A DNA stretch of 64,000 nt. Origin: Phlebopus portentosus. Lineage: Eukaryota; Basidiomycota; Agaricomycetes; Boletales; Boletinellaceae. The DNA lies in contig JAYXKI010000002.1 in the NCBI GenBank assembly GCA_037892935.1, positions 1,178,001-1,242,000 on the forward strand, in the 5' to 3' direction. Below, one piece after another: positions 48,801-63,400 of the stretch. The notes under the pieces are model-generated. The model had not been told where the DNA came from and did not search any database. It was given only the letters and a program-made list of their open reading frames with translations. Within the stretch, counting starts at the first letter, position 1. Each line of letters begins with the position of its first letter. Position numbers and translations under genes: made by a program.

Positions 48801-49158
48801 TAGGTCTACAAGCACGTGGTCATTTATACAACAGCGGGAATATAGCGGTTCCGAACGTACACGTTATCAAAAGTCCAGCCAAGCTCCGGCTTGGTGCATG
48901 GTAGATACCCGTCAACGCCATGTCTGCAGGAGTGAAAGTGAATTTCAGGAAATTAGTATTGACAGGGAGGACAAGTAGCTACCGTAAGCAGTATCCCCAA
49001 ATACCAAATCGAATAGACCCTCCTGTGTGGTGGTCTACAAGTGTGAAAAGGCGGATTCCCTGAGCGAACGGAACTGAAATACATGTAAGGAATAGAAGAA
49101 CGAAAGCCAAGAGAATAGCTGCAGGCGCTGTGAAAGAAGTATTGTCACGACGGCGCAT
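39836..49158 (-). CDS. Giant PalI/SUR7-family membrane protein with repetitive tail (one-base frame break)
   Basis: Exons: 48983-49158, 48861-48923, 48735-48805, 48425-48678, 48294-48367, 47784-48241, 40057-47726 and 39836-39999. The first ~220 residues are a normal four-helix PalI domain: [59 protein letters not shown] and [21 protein letters not shown] cytoplasmic tail of more than 2,700 residues follows, starting with a Cys/Arg-rich patch ([19 protein letters not shown]) and made of nested repeats. It ends with a CxxC pair (ICSGC, ICKYC). Total is 8,930 nt; one base is missing near 44345 relative to the parallel repeat at 43340, and restoring it gives 2,976 residues. Pali-domain proteins are expected in ambient-pH sensing; the tail has no known role. 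Confidence 0.85.
40730..43300 (-). repeat. Long-period tail repeats (~430-nt units)
   Basis: Within the giant gene, modules start at about 42520, 42090, 41650, 41210 and 40760, each about 145 codons. Each contains SFYDSQP..., [58 protein letters not shown] and GGYVSDRR. Two shorter related units precede them (about 42860 and 43180). They are diverged copies that keep the reading frame. Confidence 0.8.
44430..45295 (-). repeat. Ten tandem 29-residue (87-nt) repeats
   Basis: Consensus [12 protein letters not shown] then [16 protein letters not shown]. Ten units are present; units 3-4 match 7-8 and units 1-2 match 4-5 closely, a higher-order pattern produced by unequal exchange. Because 87 is divisible by three, other frames also stay open, which explains a false 306-codon ORF in this stretch. 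Confidence 0.9.
46180..46625 (-). repeat. Glu-rich low-complexity array (EPEPETELE type)
   Basis: Coding-strand hexamer-based repeats give about 145 residues of alternating Glu with Leu, Pro or Thr ([19 protein letters not shown]). The opposite strand reads as a Leu/Ala/Pro-rich 205-codon ORF, which is an artefact. Confidence 0.88.
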
Positions 49159-50482
49159 GACGCCCTAAGTAACTTGAGTTCTCCAGCGCTCAACCAATCC
49201 GTCCGAGCCTGCCAATCGATCTGTCTGACTGCGATTGCCGTCAGATACGGATTAGACTGTTCAGAGTCGACGCAGCGGCAGACCAGTAGTTTGCAGATGA
49301 TGAGTGCTATCGATGAGGCAGAAGAGTACATTAAGACCAGACATTGGATAGAGCAAACTTGATGCAAAGGTAGGCGTGAGCACGATTCAAGAAGGATTGC
49401 ACCGAAAGGACAGTAATTTTTTTCAAAGCGACTTTGCGTCTGCCTGTAACGTATACCACGGACAGCTTGTCGCCACGAGTTTCTACCGGCGTCGGGAGGC
49501 GCAGTGGTGGTCTGGATGAACTACACATGCTGAGAATACATCGAACTTATTAGATTAGAAGGTCGGGTCCAATTGATATCGAAGATCAGCACTTTGCGCC
49601 CGCCAGTTTTTCCAATAGAAAAGTCGGGCACGGGACCCTCAACCCATTCATTCATAACATAACATAACATAATACTATTGGACTTACTACGGTCGACGGA
49701 GACGCCACCGCCGAACGAAGGGGTACTGAGACGAAACCGGAGCAATCGAGGCGAACGATACCATGACTGATAAATATCTTGAAAAAAATGAGTGTTATCG
49801 CACGCGAAGACGAGTGATTATAACGGAATTCGTGATCGACCCGTGGCCGTTAGAACAACGAACTGAACTGGTTTGGTTTGCGAGAGTCGCGTAACAAAAA
49901 GGAAGCGGTCCACCATTCTACGGAACGTTCCATTTCGAACTCCGCCGAAACCGAGTCCGTCCGTGGGAACATTCCGTGCTGGTAATAGGGGTCACCACCA
50001 ATGTTCATGATTCAGCGCAGGAAATAGGCACCTCGATGGTGGAAGAGGGCCCGGTGGGGGCGCACAAGGGCTGGGAGGAATGCGGGAGGCAATGATGAGA
50101 TGCTGATGGAACGGCGTACAATGACTGTTGATGTGTTCGTCTCATTGTTCCAAATGGGGGGTTTCCAGTCAGTTTAGAAGAAACCTTCAGTTTGGACTTG
50201 TTTGTACCGCTTAACCGCGTTTAAATTCGCCGTTGATAGGAGAAAACCAGGTCATCCCTTCTTTACCCTCCATCCCTCACAGGCTGCGTCGACGCGCCAT
50301 CGCTCCCTCCCACTATCTATCTGTCATCTAGGTATGTTCAATCTCATTTTCATCTCTCTTATCATCCGTTGTCCTTTCATGATCCCTCTCCTCTTCGATG
50401 TGTCCTTTTTATCGGTCCTTATAGTTGGTCGTCCTGACGTGTTTTCTTCCTTTTTCCTCTCTTTCAGTTTCTTCAAATCATA
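49159..50482. other. Divergent spacer between the giant PalI gene and the PEAK-rich gene
   Basis: About 1.3 kb holding two promoters and a short (taaca)n repeat at about 49653-49672. A 5'-UTR intron of the + gene is likely: gtatgttc at 50333 to ctttcag at about 50467, 16 nt before the start codon. ORFs on the minus strand have no family features. Confidence 0.45.
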
Positions 50483-51705
50483 ATGTCTGCTCCTGCTGAG
50501 ACTACCCCTGCCCCGGAGGTGAAGCCTGAAGAGACTGCCCCCGCCCCAGAGGCGACCCCGTCTGCCGAACCCGCGAAGGTTGAAGAGCCTGCACCGGTTG
50601 GTTTTCTTTCCTATTCTTTGATTTTCTTTGTGCCTCCTGCTTAAATTGGCGCTTAAAAACCTTCCAGGAAGCTGCTAAGGAAGAAGTGAAAACTGAGGTT
50701 CGTACGCCACATAGTGTACAACATGACGAGTTTGAGTTTTGACTTGACTACTCAGGAACCCGCCAAGGAAGGCGAGTCGGCGCCGGCAACGGATGCCGCT
50801 CCCGTATGTTTTGCCTCGATTTCTTTTCTATGACAATATTCTGACTTATTTCAGGCCGCTGAGCCTGCGAAGGAGGACGCAACTCCTGTAGGTACAACTT
50901 TGTCAATTCATTTCCCCTTTCGGCTAATCGGATGCCCTAGGCGGCTGAGACGGAAGTTAAGAAAGAGGAGAGGCCGAAGAGTCCGAGCCTCCTGTCCAAG
51001 ATTCTTGCTCCGTTCAAGGACATCAAGGTAAAGGCACCTAAGAGTCCCAAGAAGAAGAAGGAGGAAGTGGAGGTGAGCTCAAGGCACTATAGTCGCTGAT
51101 ATTTGTAATCAATGCGGTTTTTCTCTTTCTAGCCCGTCCCGGCGGCTTCTGAGGAGACACCAAAGGAAGAGGCGGCTCCTGCTGAGGAGACTCCCGCTGA
51201 GCCAGCGAAAGAGGTGTAAGTACAGTGTTACCCAATAGCCCTTTCAGTTATTTAATAAGGTTTCAGCAGCGAATCAGCTCCGGCTCCAGAAGCTGCGGGT
51301 CCATCTGAGCCCGCAAAGGAAGAAGTAAAGGAGGATAAGAAGGAAGAGAAGGAAGATAAGTCTGATAAGGTACGTTCTTTCTCTCGATTTTTGCTCCATC
51401 TACTTTATTGACCTTAATAAAAGGAGGAGGAACACAAGAAGCTCAAGGCTGCAAAGGTTGGACGTCGCCTTTCCGCGCGTGTTGGCTCTTTCTTCAAACC
51501 CAAGTCGGGGAAAGAGGAGGCATCTCATCAGCCGAAGGTGGCTGAGGAACCCCCGAAGATCGATGAGCCTGCTCCGGTCGCTCCTCTAGAGAATCCAGCG
51601 ACTGAGGAGACTCCGGCGAAGAAAGAAGAGGCCACGCCCGCAGCACCTGAGGAGCCGTCCAAGCCTACTGAGCCGACGCCCTCGCCAGTTGCCGCTGCTG
51701 CTTAA
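50483..51705 (+). CDS. Pro/Glu/Ala/Lys-rich disordered protein, function unknown
   Basis: Starts MSAPAETTPAPEVKPEET and ends SPVAAAA. Eight exons; exons 2, 3 and 4 are only 30, 48 and 33 nt and nearly every junction is phase 0, so exons can be gained, lost or skipped without changing frame. Most exons are variations on PAKEE/APAEET. Two basic patches stand out: SLLSKILAPFKDIKVKAPKSPKKKK and KVGRRLSARVGSFFKPKSGK (each quoted in part), which could bind membranes or nucleic acid. A probable 5'-UTR intron and strong codon bias towards GAG/AAG suggest high expression. I recognise no family. Confidence 0.8.
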
Positions 51706-52156
51706 ACGAGTTGACGACCGTTTGCCGTTGGACGAGCCTCACGTTGCTTATGCCCTGATATTTACCTTGTGCCCTTCATGACGAATTTCCTTCCATTTTA
51801 GTCGAGTTTGGTTTCAGCATGGTCACGACTCCTGCTTTCACATTCCATCACCCCCATATCATTCGCTAATACTCCCCATCTCTATTTCTTTATTCCGTGT
51901 TGGAACTTGATACCAGTTATTCTTTGCTCTTCCATAGCCACACCATGTAATTGATTTTGGAATTGCCAGGTTTTATGTTTTCCGAGTATTATGGATGGTT
52001 ATGACCTTGTAGGGCGATCGTTATGAATCGAGTCATCTTTTGGTTGTGATTGTCGATCCGTTTTTCTGGCTTGAGATGGATGCGTCGCAAATCTTCCGCT
52101 GTGAATCTTTTCCTCTTACCCTTCTTCATCTGATATCAGAGGTTGATTCTCACGAG
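51706..52156. other. Spacer between tandem + strand genes
   Basis: 3' flank of the PEAK-rich gene and promoter of ARG4; an in-frame upstream ATG at 52040 is probably not the start. Confidence 0.4.
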
Positions 52157-53958
<1,802 letters not shown>

Positions 53959-54356
53959 CGTACGTAGGATGCCAGCCGGTAAGCTGGCACAATATAAAAG
54001 GAATTGTAGCAGTATTTACATACCGTTGCCCGACTAGACCAGACCTGTGCAGTAGATGTACCAAGTTAAGAACCGAATTTGTGTTGTGTCGGGAACCATT
54101 TTGAAGCCGTGGGAGATTTTCTTGCTGAACCCACTCCTAACTAACACCGCCTTGTCGGCAACTCGCATCGTCCAGTCGGTACAGCAGGGCAGGTCCAACA
54201 CCTTCAGCGCCTTCTCCATCGTGCGCAGTTATTGCGCCACTTTCTCTCTATATACATCCGTCTCTGTCTCTGCACTCCTTTAAACCTTCATCACGACTAC
54301 CATCACCAAACAAGCCGGCACTTTTATCCAAACTTTTCCTTTGACTTTTTTCTGTA

Positions 54357-55840
54357 ATGGCACGCGATAGACTCGCTGCACTGCAAGTACGTCTTTGTTC
54401 TTGCCTCATCCCCCTGAGTGAGATGTCTCATGAGTTTGCAAGAACAAGCAACCACAGGGCGGATACTCGTATAACAGGTGTGTAGGATCGGATTTGACGG
54501 GCAACGGCATGGCACGGGCGTGACCCAATTTGCTGACCTACTCCTCTTTAACAGTCTACCTTCTGAGCGGCAAACACGTCCAAATCCGTATGACCAGAGA
54601 GAACAGAACAACAACCAACAGAGTCAGTACGGAGGTGGATATGACAGCTCCCATCAGCAGGTATGTCGAGGTGTTGATGTGGCTCGCTTAATATCGCTAA
54701 CGAGCGGTGGACGATGCGCTAGCCATACCAAGGGAATAACAGCTATGAACTCCAACAAGTCGGGAATGGAGGCGGCTATAATAACGGAGCGGTGGATGAT
54801 ATGACTGCATTCTACAATGAAGTGCGTACATTGACAGACCTTACCTAGCGCTGAAAAGCTTAGTGCCCTCTTAGATTGCCGCCATCCAAGATGACATCCG
54901 CAATTTCAACGCCAATGTGGATCAAATCTCCCGCCTTCATTCATCCTTACTTTCTAATGTGGAACCGGGTAACAGTAGGAGCAATCAACAATTGGACCGT
55001 TTGATGGAAGAGACTCGATCAATGAGCTCTACTATCATGAGCCGCATCAAGGCTCTGAAGATGCGACCTGTCGACGAAAAAGCTGCGAACATGCGGAGAC
55101 CCCAAATTGGCCTAGTCCAAGAGAAGTTCAAGGAGGCTATTAACAAGTACCAGAACGAAGAAAAGATTTATCGAGACAAGTATAAGGAACGGATGGCTAG
55201 GCAATTCAAGATAGGTATATGGCGCTATAGCTACCTGTCTCAACCCAGCTGAATGCCTTGCAGTGAATCCGAATGCTACCGACGCTGAAGTCGCGGAGGT
55301 CGTTAATGGCGATCAAGACGTTCAAATCTTCGCGCAGGCAGCGATGGGAAATAGATACGCGGAGTCGCAGCGTGCGTACCGGGAAGTACAAGAACGACGC
55401 GAGGAAATCAAGCGGATTGAGAGGAACTTGGTTGAACTTGCTCAACTATTTAATGATGTGAGTTTGCTTAGAGTCTTCGCTGAAGCAACCGGAGTTTTAT
55501 ACTTCTATTTCAGATGAGTCTGCTTGTTGAACAACAAAACGACATGGTTAACGTCATCCACCAGAATGCCGAGACTGCCGGAACTGACATTGAGGCCGGG
55601 TAAGTATTTTTTTGTACAACGACGGACGTACATTGGCATTTCTGATCCCTCGTTTCTTCCAGGAAAGGATATACGGACAAAGCTGTTGTTTCTGCCAGAG
55701 GATACCGCAAAAAGCGCTGGATATGCCTTGGCTTGACCATCGTCATCTTGGCTGTGGTCGGAATCGCAGTCGGCGTACAGGTCTCAAAGAATTCAGGCAG
55801 TGATAATGACAATAATAACAACAGCAACAGCGGCAACTGA
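54357..55840 (+). CDS. Plasma-membrane syntaxin (Sso1/2-type Qa-SNARE)
   Basis: t-SNARE for exocytic vesicle fusion. It starts MARDRLAALQ, spliced to a Gly/Gln/Asn-rich N-terminus. Habc helices follow, from TAFYNEIAAIQDDIRNFN to KMRPVDEKAANMRR and EAINKYQNEEKIYRDKYKERMARQFKI. The SNARE motif runs AESQRAYREVQERREEIKRIERNL through MSLLVEQQNDMVNVIHQN (quoted in parts), with the central-layer Gln in the EQQ segment. A basic RKKRWI stretch leads to one C-terminal transmembrane helix (CLGLTIVILAVVGIAVGV) and a short Ser/Asn/Asp tail. About eight exons. Paralogue number in this genome is unknown, so no specific symbol is given. Confidence 0.93.
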
Positions 55841-56766
55841 TTTCGCTCGTGCCCTGCTGTTTGTTTCGATACATCATTCCTACTCTTGTTCTTTTTGATG
55901 ATCTTCTTAATCATGATTGCATTCGTTGTTGGACGTCAACGAAAGAGAGATACCTAGTCCGCTCTTGACTTCTGCTTTCGAAATCTTCCCTGTATGTAGT
56001 TATGAATGGGACGGTTGTTTGCCTTTGTAATTTCCCTCTTTTACCTTTCATCTTTCCTACGTTTGTTTTTCACACTCATTCATTCGTTATACTTTCGTTC
56101 TCACCTCTATGTTCTGATAGGCTGAGTTTGCAATGACAATTAGACTATGGGGCCCCTAATTTTGCATCAATAGTAATAGTAATACGATGTCGGTCGTGTC
56201 GGCACTGAGTCAGTAGCGCACGGAAGAGTCGACCTCCGACGGGAACCGGGTCCAGACGTTGGAGCTCCGACGTCGATCACTCGGGCCGGGATCACTCAAA
56301 CCCGTTTCGACATTTTCATCTGCGTCAGCAAAGCAAGCAGCACCAACTTGAAATTCATTATGAAAGTAATAAATATAAGAGCGACATTATCTTCTCTATT
56401 GCACCTCGAAATTGACTCTAGAACATGTTTGTAAAGGCACGCCGCAATAAAGGCGAGAACGTGCAATACTGGTGTTTTGTTGCAGCAACAACAGTCTGAC
56501 CTAGAATGGTTAAGATAATCCACGTGACTTGAACTTTGAGGGCCGCGTCAGCTACCCAGCCTCCTCGTTTAAAAGGCCCTCTCACAGCCTACTTTCCCGA
56601 TACCCGATACCTCTTGTCCTCGTCTCCCAGCGCAGCGCCTTACACGCAAGTCTGGTTTGTGACTGCTGATGAGTGCTGTTGGTTGAGCTGACTGGTTTTG
56701 ACCCTGTAGTCCTCACCCGCACCCTCTCTCGTCCGTAGCCTATCGCTCGCACTTGCATCACTTGCC
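55841..56766. other. Spacer between syntaxin and AN1 genes
   Basis: About 0.9 kb: syntaxin 3' flank, a short (tag/taa)-like trinucleotide run at about 56169-56185 and promoter sequence. No conserved ORF found. Confidence 0.4.
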
Positions 56767-57095
56767 ATGGCCCCAAGGAAGCGCTGCCAGCTCAAATCCG
56801 GTGACGATTTCCTCTGCAGGGCTGCTGCACTACGCTTCGCCGGTGAATGCACCCATTGCAACCTGTGTTTCTGCAGCGATGTCAGTCCCTGCTATCTGTT
56901 TTATCTTGCTCAAAAGACGATAACTGATTTACACATCTCTCACGGGCATTTGCTTCTTTTCCCCCACTGCAGCATCGATTGCCTGAGCACCACGACTGCA
57001 ACAAGCTAGAAGACTGTCGACAGGCTGCCTTCCAGAGAAATAAGGACAAGCTAGAGGCGGAGCGCACTGTAGCCAATAAAATGGCCGTTGCGTGA
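56767..57095 (+). CDS. Small AN1-type zinc-finger protein (TMC1/CUZ1-like)
   Basis: Exons 56767-56880 and 56973-57095 encode 78 residues, starting MAPRKRCQLKSGDDFLC. The AN1 ligands are visible: Cys7 and Cys17, ECTHC, CFC, then DHRLPEHHDC after the splice. The C-terminus EDCRQAAFQRNKDKLEAERT matches the fungal mini-AN1 group. In yeast, related AN1 proteins associate with proteasome stress responses (Tmc1, Cuz1); that role is inferred. It has no single ORF of normal size because of the intron in the middle of the finger. Confidence 0.9.
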
Positions 57096-58154
57096 AGTCG
57101 TGTGACGTCGACATCTCTCCCCCCTACGCTCCTCCTCTCCCCATTGTTCTTTTCATTTGTCCTTACATCTGCTATCTTATTTTGCTGTGAGTATCTGCGT
57201 CTGTCTTTCTTTTGCGGACTTAGTGAACTGACTTTTTTTTTCGTTTGAAGGGTTATCTTCTCTTCCTCTTATCGGACTACCTTTTTACCTCCCCTATTGG
57301 TATCTCCGGCTACCCCTCCTTGTCTGTCCTCTTACGTTTAGACATGTCAGCATTAATGTAAACCATGCCAGAAGCCCATGCAATTTAGGGCTAGCTGCGT
57401 GTGGACTTCCTCCCCCTCCTCTTAACCTTGTTCATCTCATTTCGGTATCGGTTGTATACTCACTTCCCTTCTCCTTCTACGACTCTCGCGGGCGGTGTGC
57501 TACAAGCTTCATTGGGATACATTTCATTTCACATCGGCTGGGATCGGTTGGGATCGTGAAGAAGGAAGGCTTGCTGATGTGTATGCGCATTGAAATCAGT
57601 GTCTTTACGTGAGTGAGGAACAACTTCCACGCCAATACTAAGCTGTTCCGACCTATCTGTACTTGGTACCCGCGAACGCCGCAAATATGCCCGAGACGTT
57701 TCGTGACTGTGACTCTCACTATACGCATGGGGACATAGTGTCCCCATGATTAAGTGCGTCGTGTAAGACCGGAACATTATTGCGCGGCGGAGGTATGGTG
57801 GTGGCGGTGGACTCGGGTCGTCCTCTAAGTCACTTCTATTAAAGGGGGTGAGGGAAATGGAGTGCAACCCCTTGACTATCAGTCGACGACGACGCAGCTA
57901 GTGTTCAGTACATACAATCTGTAATCCTCTGTCCGTCCGGCATTCGCCAGGTTCTTATTACTACTCGTCTTCACGTGAAATTCCAAGTCAGACTTACAAT
58001 CGTTCACGCGTCAAAATATTAGTCCAAAGTTAGCGTCTTCGGCGAGACAAAAAAACACAGGCAGTGCGTCACTTTCTAAGTTACCTATATTTATAAGGTC
58101 GTTTTGTTGTGGCCAGCGACCTCTAAACGGAATATCAAAGAAAAAACTGACTCA
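57096..58154. other. Spacer between AN1 and aspartate aminotransferase genes
   Basis: About 1.1 kb, pyrimidine-rich at 57110-57320, with a perfect hairpin (listed separately). A 112-codon minus ORF (57529-57867) contains a PPPPPY run but has no known family; I do not call it. Confidence 0.4.
57726..57748. other. Perfect 10-bp-arm inverted repeat
   Basis: catggggaca, a 3-nt loop (tag), then tgtccccatg. It could be a terminator-like hairpin or a palindromic protein site; no function is shown by the sequence. Confidence 0.85.
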
Positions 58155-60016
<1,862 letters not shown>

Positions 60017-60497
60017 TAATAGTAAGTAATAGATAAAAGTAAATAGAGTTTATGACGCGTGGGAAAGAACGACTGCTACGTCATTGAGACTTCGATTATG
60101 TGTACCTGATTCTCGCCCTCGCCCAACAACAGCACAATTCGGCATCCCTCCCATCGCCATAACATAGTCCTCGTTGTCACTGTCTGTCTCGTCGCTGTCC
60201 TTCACGGCCTGCTCGGCCACTCCGCCCCGTGCAAGCATCGTCTTTGGCGCAGTACCGCCCGCGTTAGTGTTCTAGCGGCCTCGTGCGCGAAGCTCGCCTC
60301 TTGCGTCAGAGCACTTTCGTCTTTTTTGTTTCTCCCCCGCTAGTTTGCTTTCTCTTTTCTTATTATAACATACTCCCGCTCGCCTGGTCCAGGCCCCACC
60401 TTCTTCCCTCTCTCCTCTCCCAGCCCTCATATATGTCCTCCTTTGCCGCGGTGCGAGTACGTCCTTCTCCATTCCCTACCAGCGTCGTATTTCATCA
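60017..60497. other. Spacer after aspartate aminotransferase
   Basis: Mostly 3' flank and promoter. A 62-codon minus ORF (60050-60238; MLARGGVAEQAVKDSDE...) is acidic and might be real, but nothing supports it beyond being open. Confidence 0.35.
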
Positions 60498-63400
60498 ATG
60501 CCCAGACTAAATATGGGCATAATAGTGTCCTGGATCAACACCGCTTGGGCAATCGCTGACCCCCGGCTGACCGCAAACGATCACGACGACCATAATCCTT
60601 CTTCCCCGCTCACAGCCCACTCGGATCGCCACACTACTCATCTCGATTTTGTTGCCAGCGGTGATGCCCATCCAATTCCCCCCACAAGCCATGCCGATCA
60701 GCAGTCTCTCCCGGCTCTCAAGGAGCAAACATCTTCTTTAGCAACCAGTATCCCTTCATTAGATTCTCCGGCACCGCCCTCAGCTCCTCCTGGCGCCGGG
60801 GTTTCCTCAGCGTTCCTCATCCCTAGTACTGTTGGAGCTGTAGATAATAGACAGCATCTCTTTGTTTCTTCCGACTACGACGAGAGGTTGCCTGCCGTCC
60901 CTATGACAGAGCCGTTGCCCTTACCTATTGCCAGCGGCGCTGCATCTAGCCCCTCTGCCCCGGGTTCACCACCACTTTCCTCCTCTCATGGCTTACGCAT
61001 TGACGTTGCGGCGGCGAATGATCCGACGATGGACCATGAGATGGTTGATGCCAGCTTCGTAGCTGCTGCGGGCCAAGTAGACAACATCGATGACCTGTCT
61101 TTCGATGACGAGGGCCTTAGTGCCCTTGAGAAAATTTACCTTTTCGCTCGCAGCAACGCTCCGTTCCACAGGTATGTGTCCGGGTATTCCTGATGGATGA
61201 AATGTTACGTCATATGCTTATTTGTTTGTCCTCCTCCCCCCCAGAGTTTTCATTTCGCGCTCACTCCTGTCCTTTCTGCCGGACGTCCCTCCCAGCGAAG
61301 CTGTAGAATACGTTATTCCACTCATGAATTGCCTCGCAATGGACGAAGGTCAGTACCTTTTCTGTTTCGCGACAAACACTTTTGAACGCGATACGGATTT
61401 GGACTGACGTATGACGTCTAGATGAGGCTGTAAAGGAGGCCCTTGTCGAAAATCTGGTCTCGGCCATATGGTGGTTCCTCACGGTTCGTTCCCGCGCCCT
61501 TTGTTGATATCTAATTTTCCGACTAAGCACACAATAGCATTGTCAAGTAGTTGACCATGAGGTCCCAGAGGGTGGCGAACCGCGTGAAGTCCCTCTGCTC
61601 AACGCCCAGTCATTCACTCCACTCCTTGGGACCCTGCTTTTGAATTCCGGTGCTAACGTTAACGCCCCCGCTAGACACTGCGTCGTTAATTTATTAAGGC
61701 GTATAAGGGAAGCTGGCTCTGACGAAGCTGGTTTCTTGGGTCCAAAGGAGCGGAAACTTTTTGAACATGAACTCATACAGCAAGTGGTCATTGGAATGGC
61801 ACATTTGGACACTGATTCTTCCGGAGAGGCGTCAGGAGGATCTAATCCGCCACAGAATCAATCTGTAGCAGCAGAGCATTTGGATACATTGTCCGCCGAG
61901 GCCGACAATACGATGAGTCCTCCACCGTCGGCTACAGATGACGAGCTTCTCCTTTCAACCCTCAGTTCATCCGTACATGCTCTCGCGACTTCGCAATTCC
62001 TGGCTCAGGAAGATCCCTCGACTCCGTCCGTCGCTGCCATTGCGGCTTGTATCCAACGGCCTCCGTCGCCCATCCCCACCATCCATCCGATGGTAGCCAT
62101 TCCTGAATACGAGCCTGAGTTTGCGCACATCATTTCACGACCGGCTGCCGATGAGAGCTCAGATCCGGAAAACATCAGAGACCGAGGTTCTCCAATGACT
62201 GGGGTTACTTCCCTTCCAGCATGGGCCACGGAACCGTTACAGAACGTACAAAATGAGACCGCTTTTCTAGAACGCGCTGTGCAAAACGTGCCTCGGACTC
62301 AAGTTCCAGCTCCACATCCTGAGAATTTGTCTCAACCAAAAGCTCCGGTTATAGCGGGTGGGAGCGACCAGTCCGAAACAGAGCGCGGCGACGCGAACAG
62401 CGACTCAAACGAGGAACAAGCTGCCATCGGGAAGCTATCCAGTATGAGTTTGATTGCTGCTGTCACAGCGAGTGGTAAGTAATTCCGGTATTGGCTCAAC
62501 ATTCATGCATCAAGAATCTGATTGATGAATAAATAGGGTCTCTGGATCAAGGATATCAATCCGCATTTCTCAAAGAAATTGAAAAGGCAGGACGTGATCC
62601 GATTTATTGGGTGAGACGAGAGGCAACATTTGCGTTAGGGGCACTCGCGAAAGTGGTGCCGGAGGAACTTCTCTATACCGCCTTGGTTGGTAGTTTCATT
62701 CCTCGGCACAAAGTTAGAGCGTTTAAATTTGACTTGTCCTTCTCTATGCAGTTACCCCTGTTTGACTACTTCTGCGAGGATTCGATTTGGAACGTCAGGC
62801 AGTCGGTCTTGTTCGCGCTGCCGTCTATCCTTTCTCGACTGCCTCCTGATTTGAAGAGAATACACGCCCTGCAAACTATTCAGAAGATGGCTATCGACCA
62901 CTCGCCTCAGGTGCGGACTGGAGTGTTAGAGGTTCTAGGAGAAGTTATCTACTCGTTCCACGAGGACGATAAAGGCCCACCAGAAGAGATCGTCCGACTG
63001 TTTATCGGTGAAGAAGGGCATGATTGGCATAGCCCGGATTCCCCTGTTCTCGAGAATTACAGCAGCTATCAAACACGTAGTCCATGGGCGGACTCCGTAT
63101 TCCGTTCCCGATTTCCAGACATGACCAATGATCTGTTAATAGCCAACCGCTCGATCTCAGCTCCTTCGCCGTCACCGATAAACCCCATACCGGACTCGGA
63201 CCCGGCACGCCCGCTCATTTGCGCATTCAACCTACCTGCCGTAGCCTTGACACTTGGTCAAGCGCGATGGCAGGATCTTCGTGGTCTATACATCTTCCTT
63301 GCGCGTACGGGTGCTTCCAAGGTACGGCAGACGCTTGCAGCGAGTATAGGAGAAATCTCTCGGATTATCGGACCTGAACACTCTCGACGAGACCTTTTAT

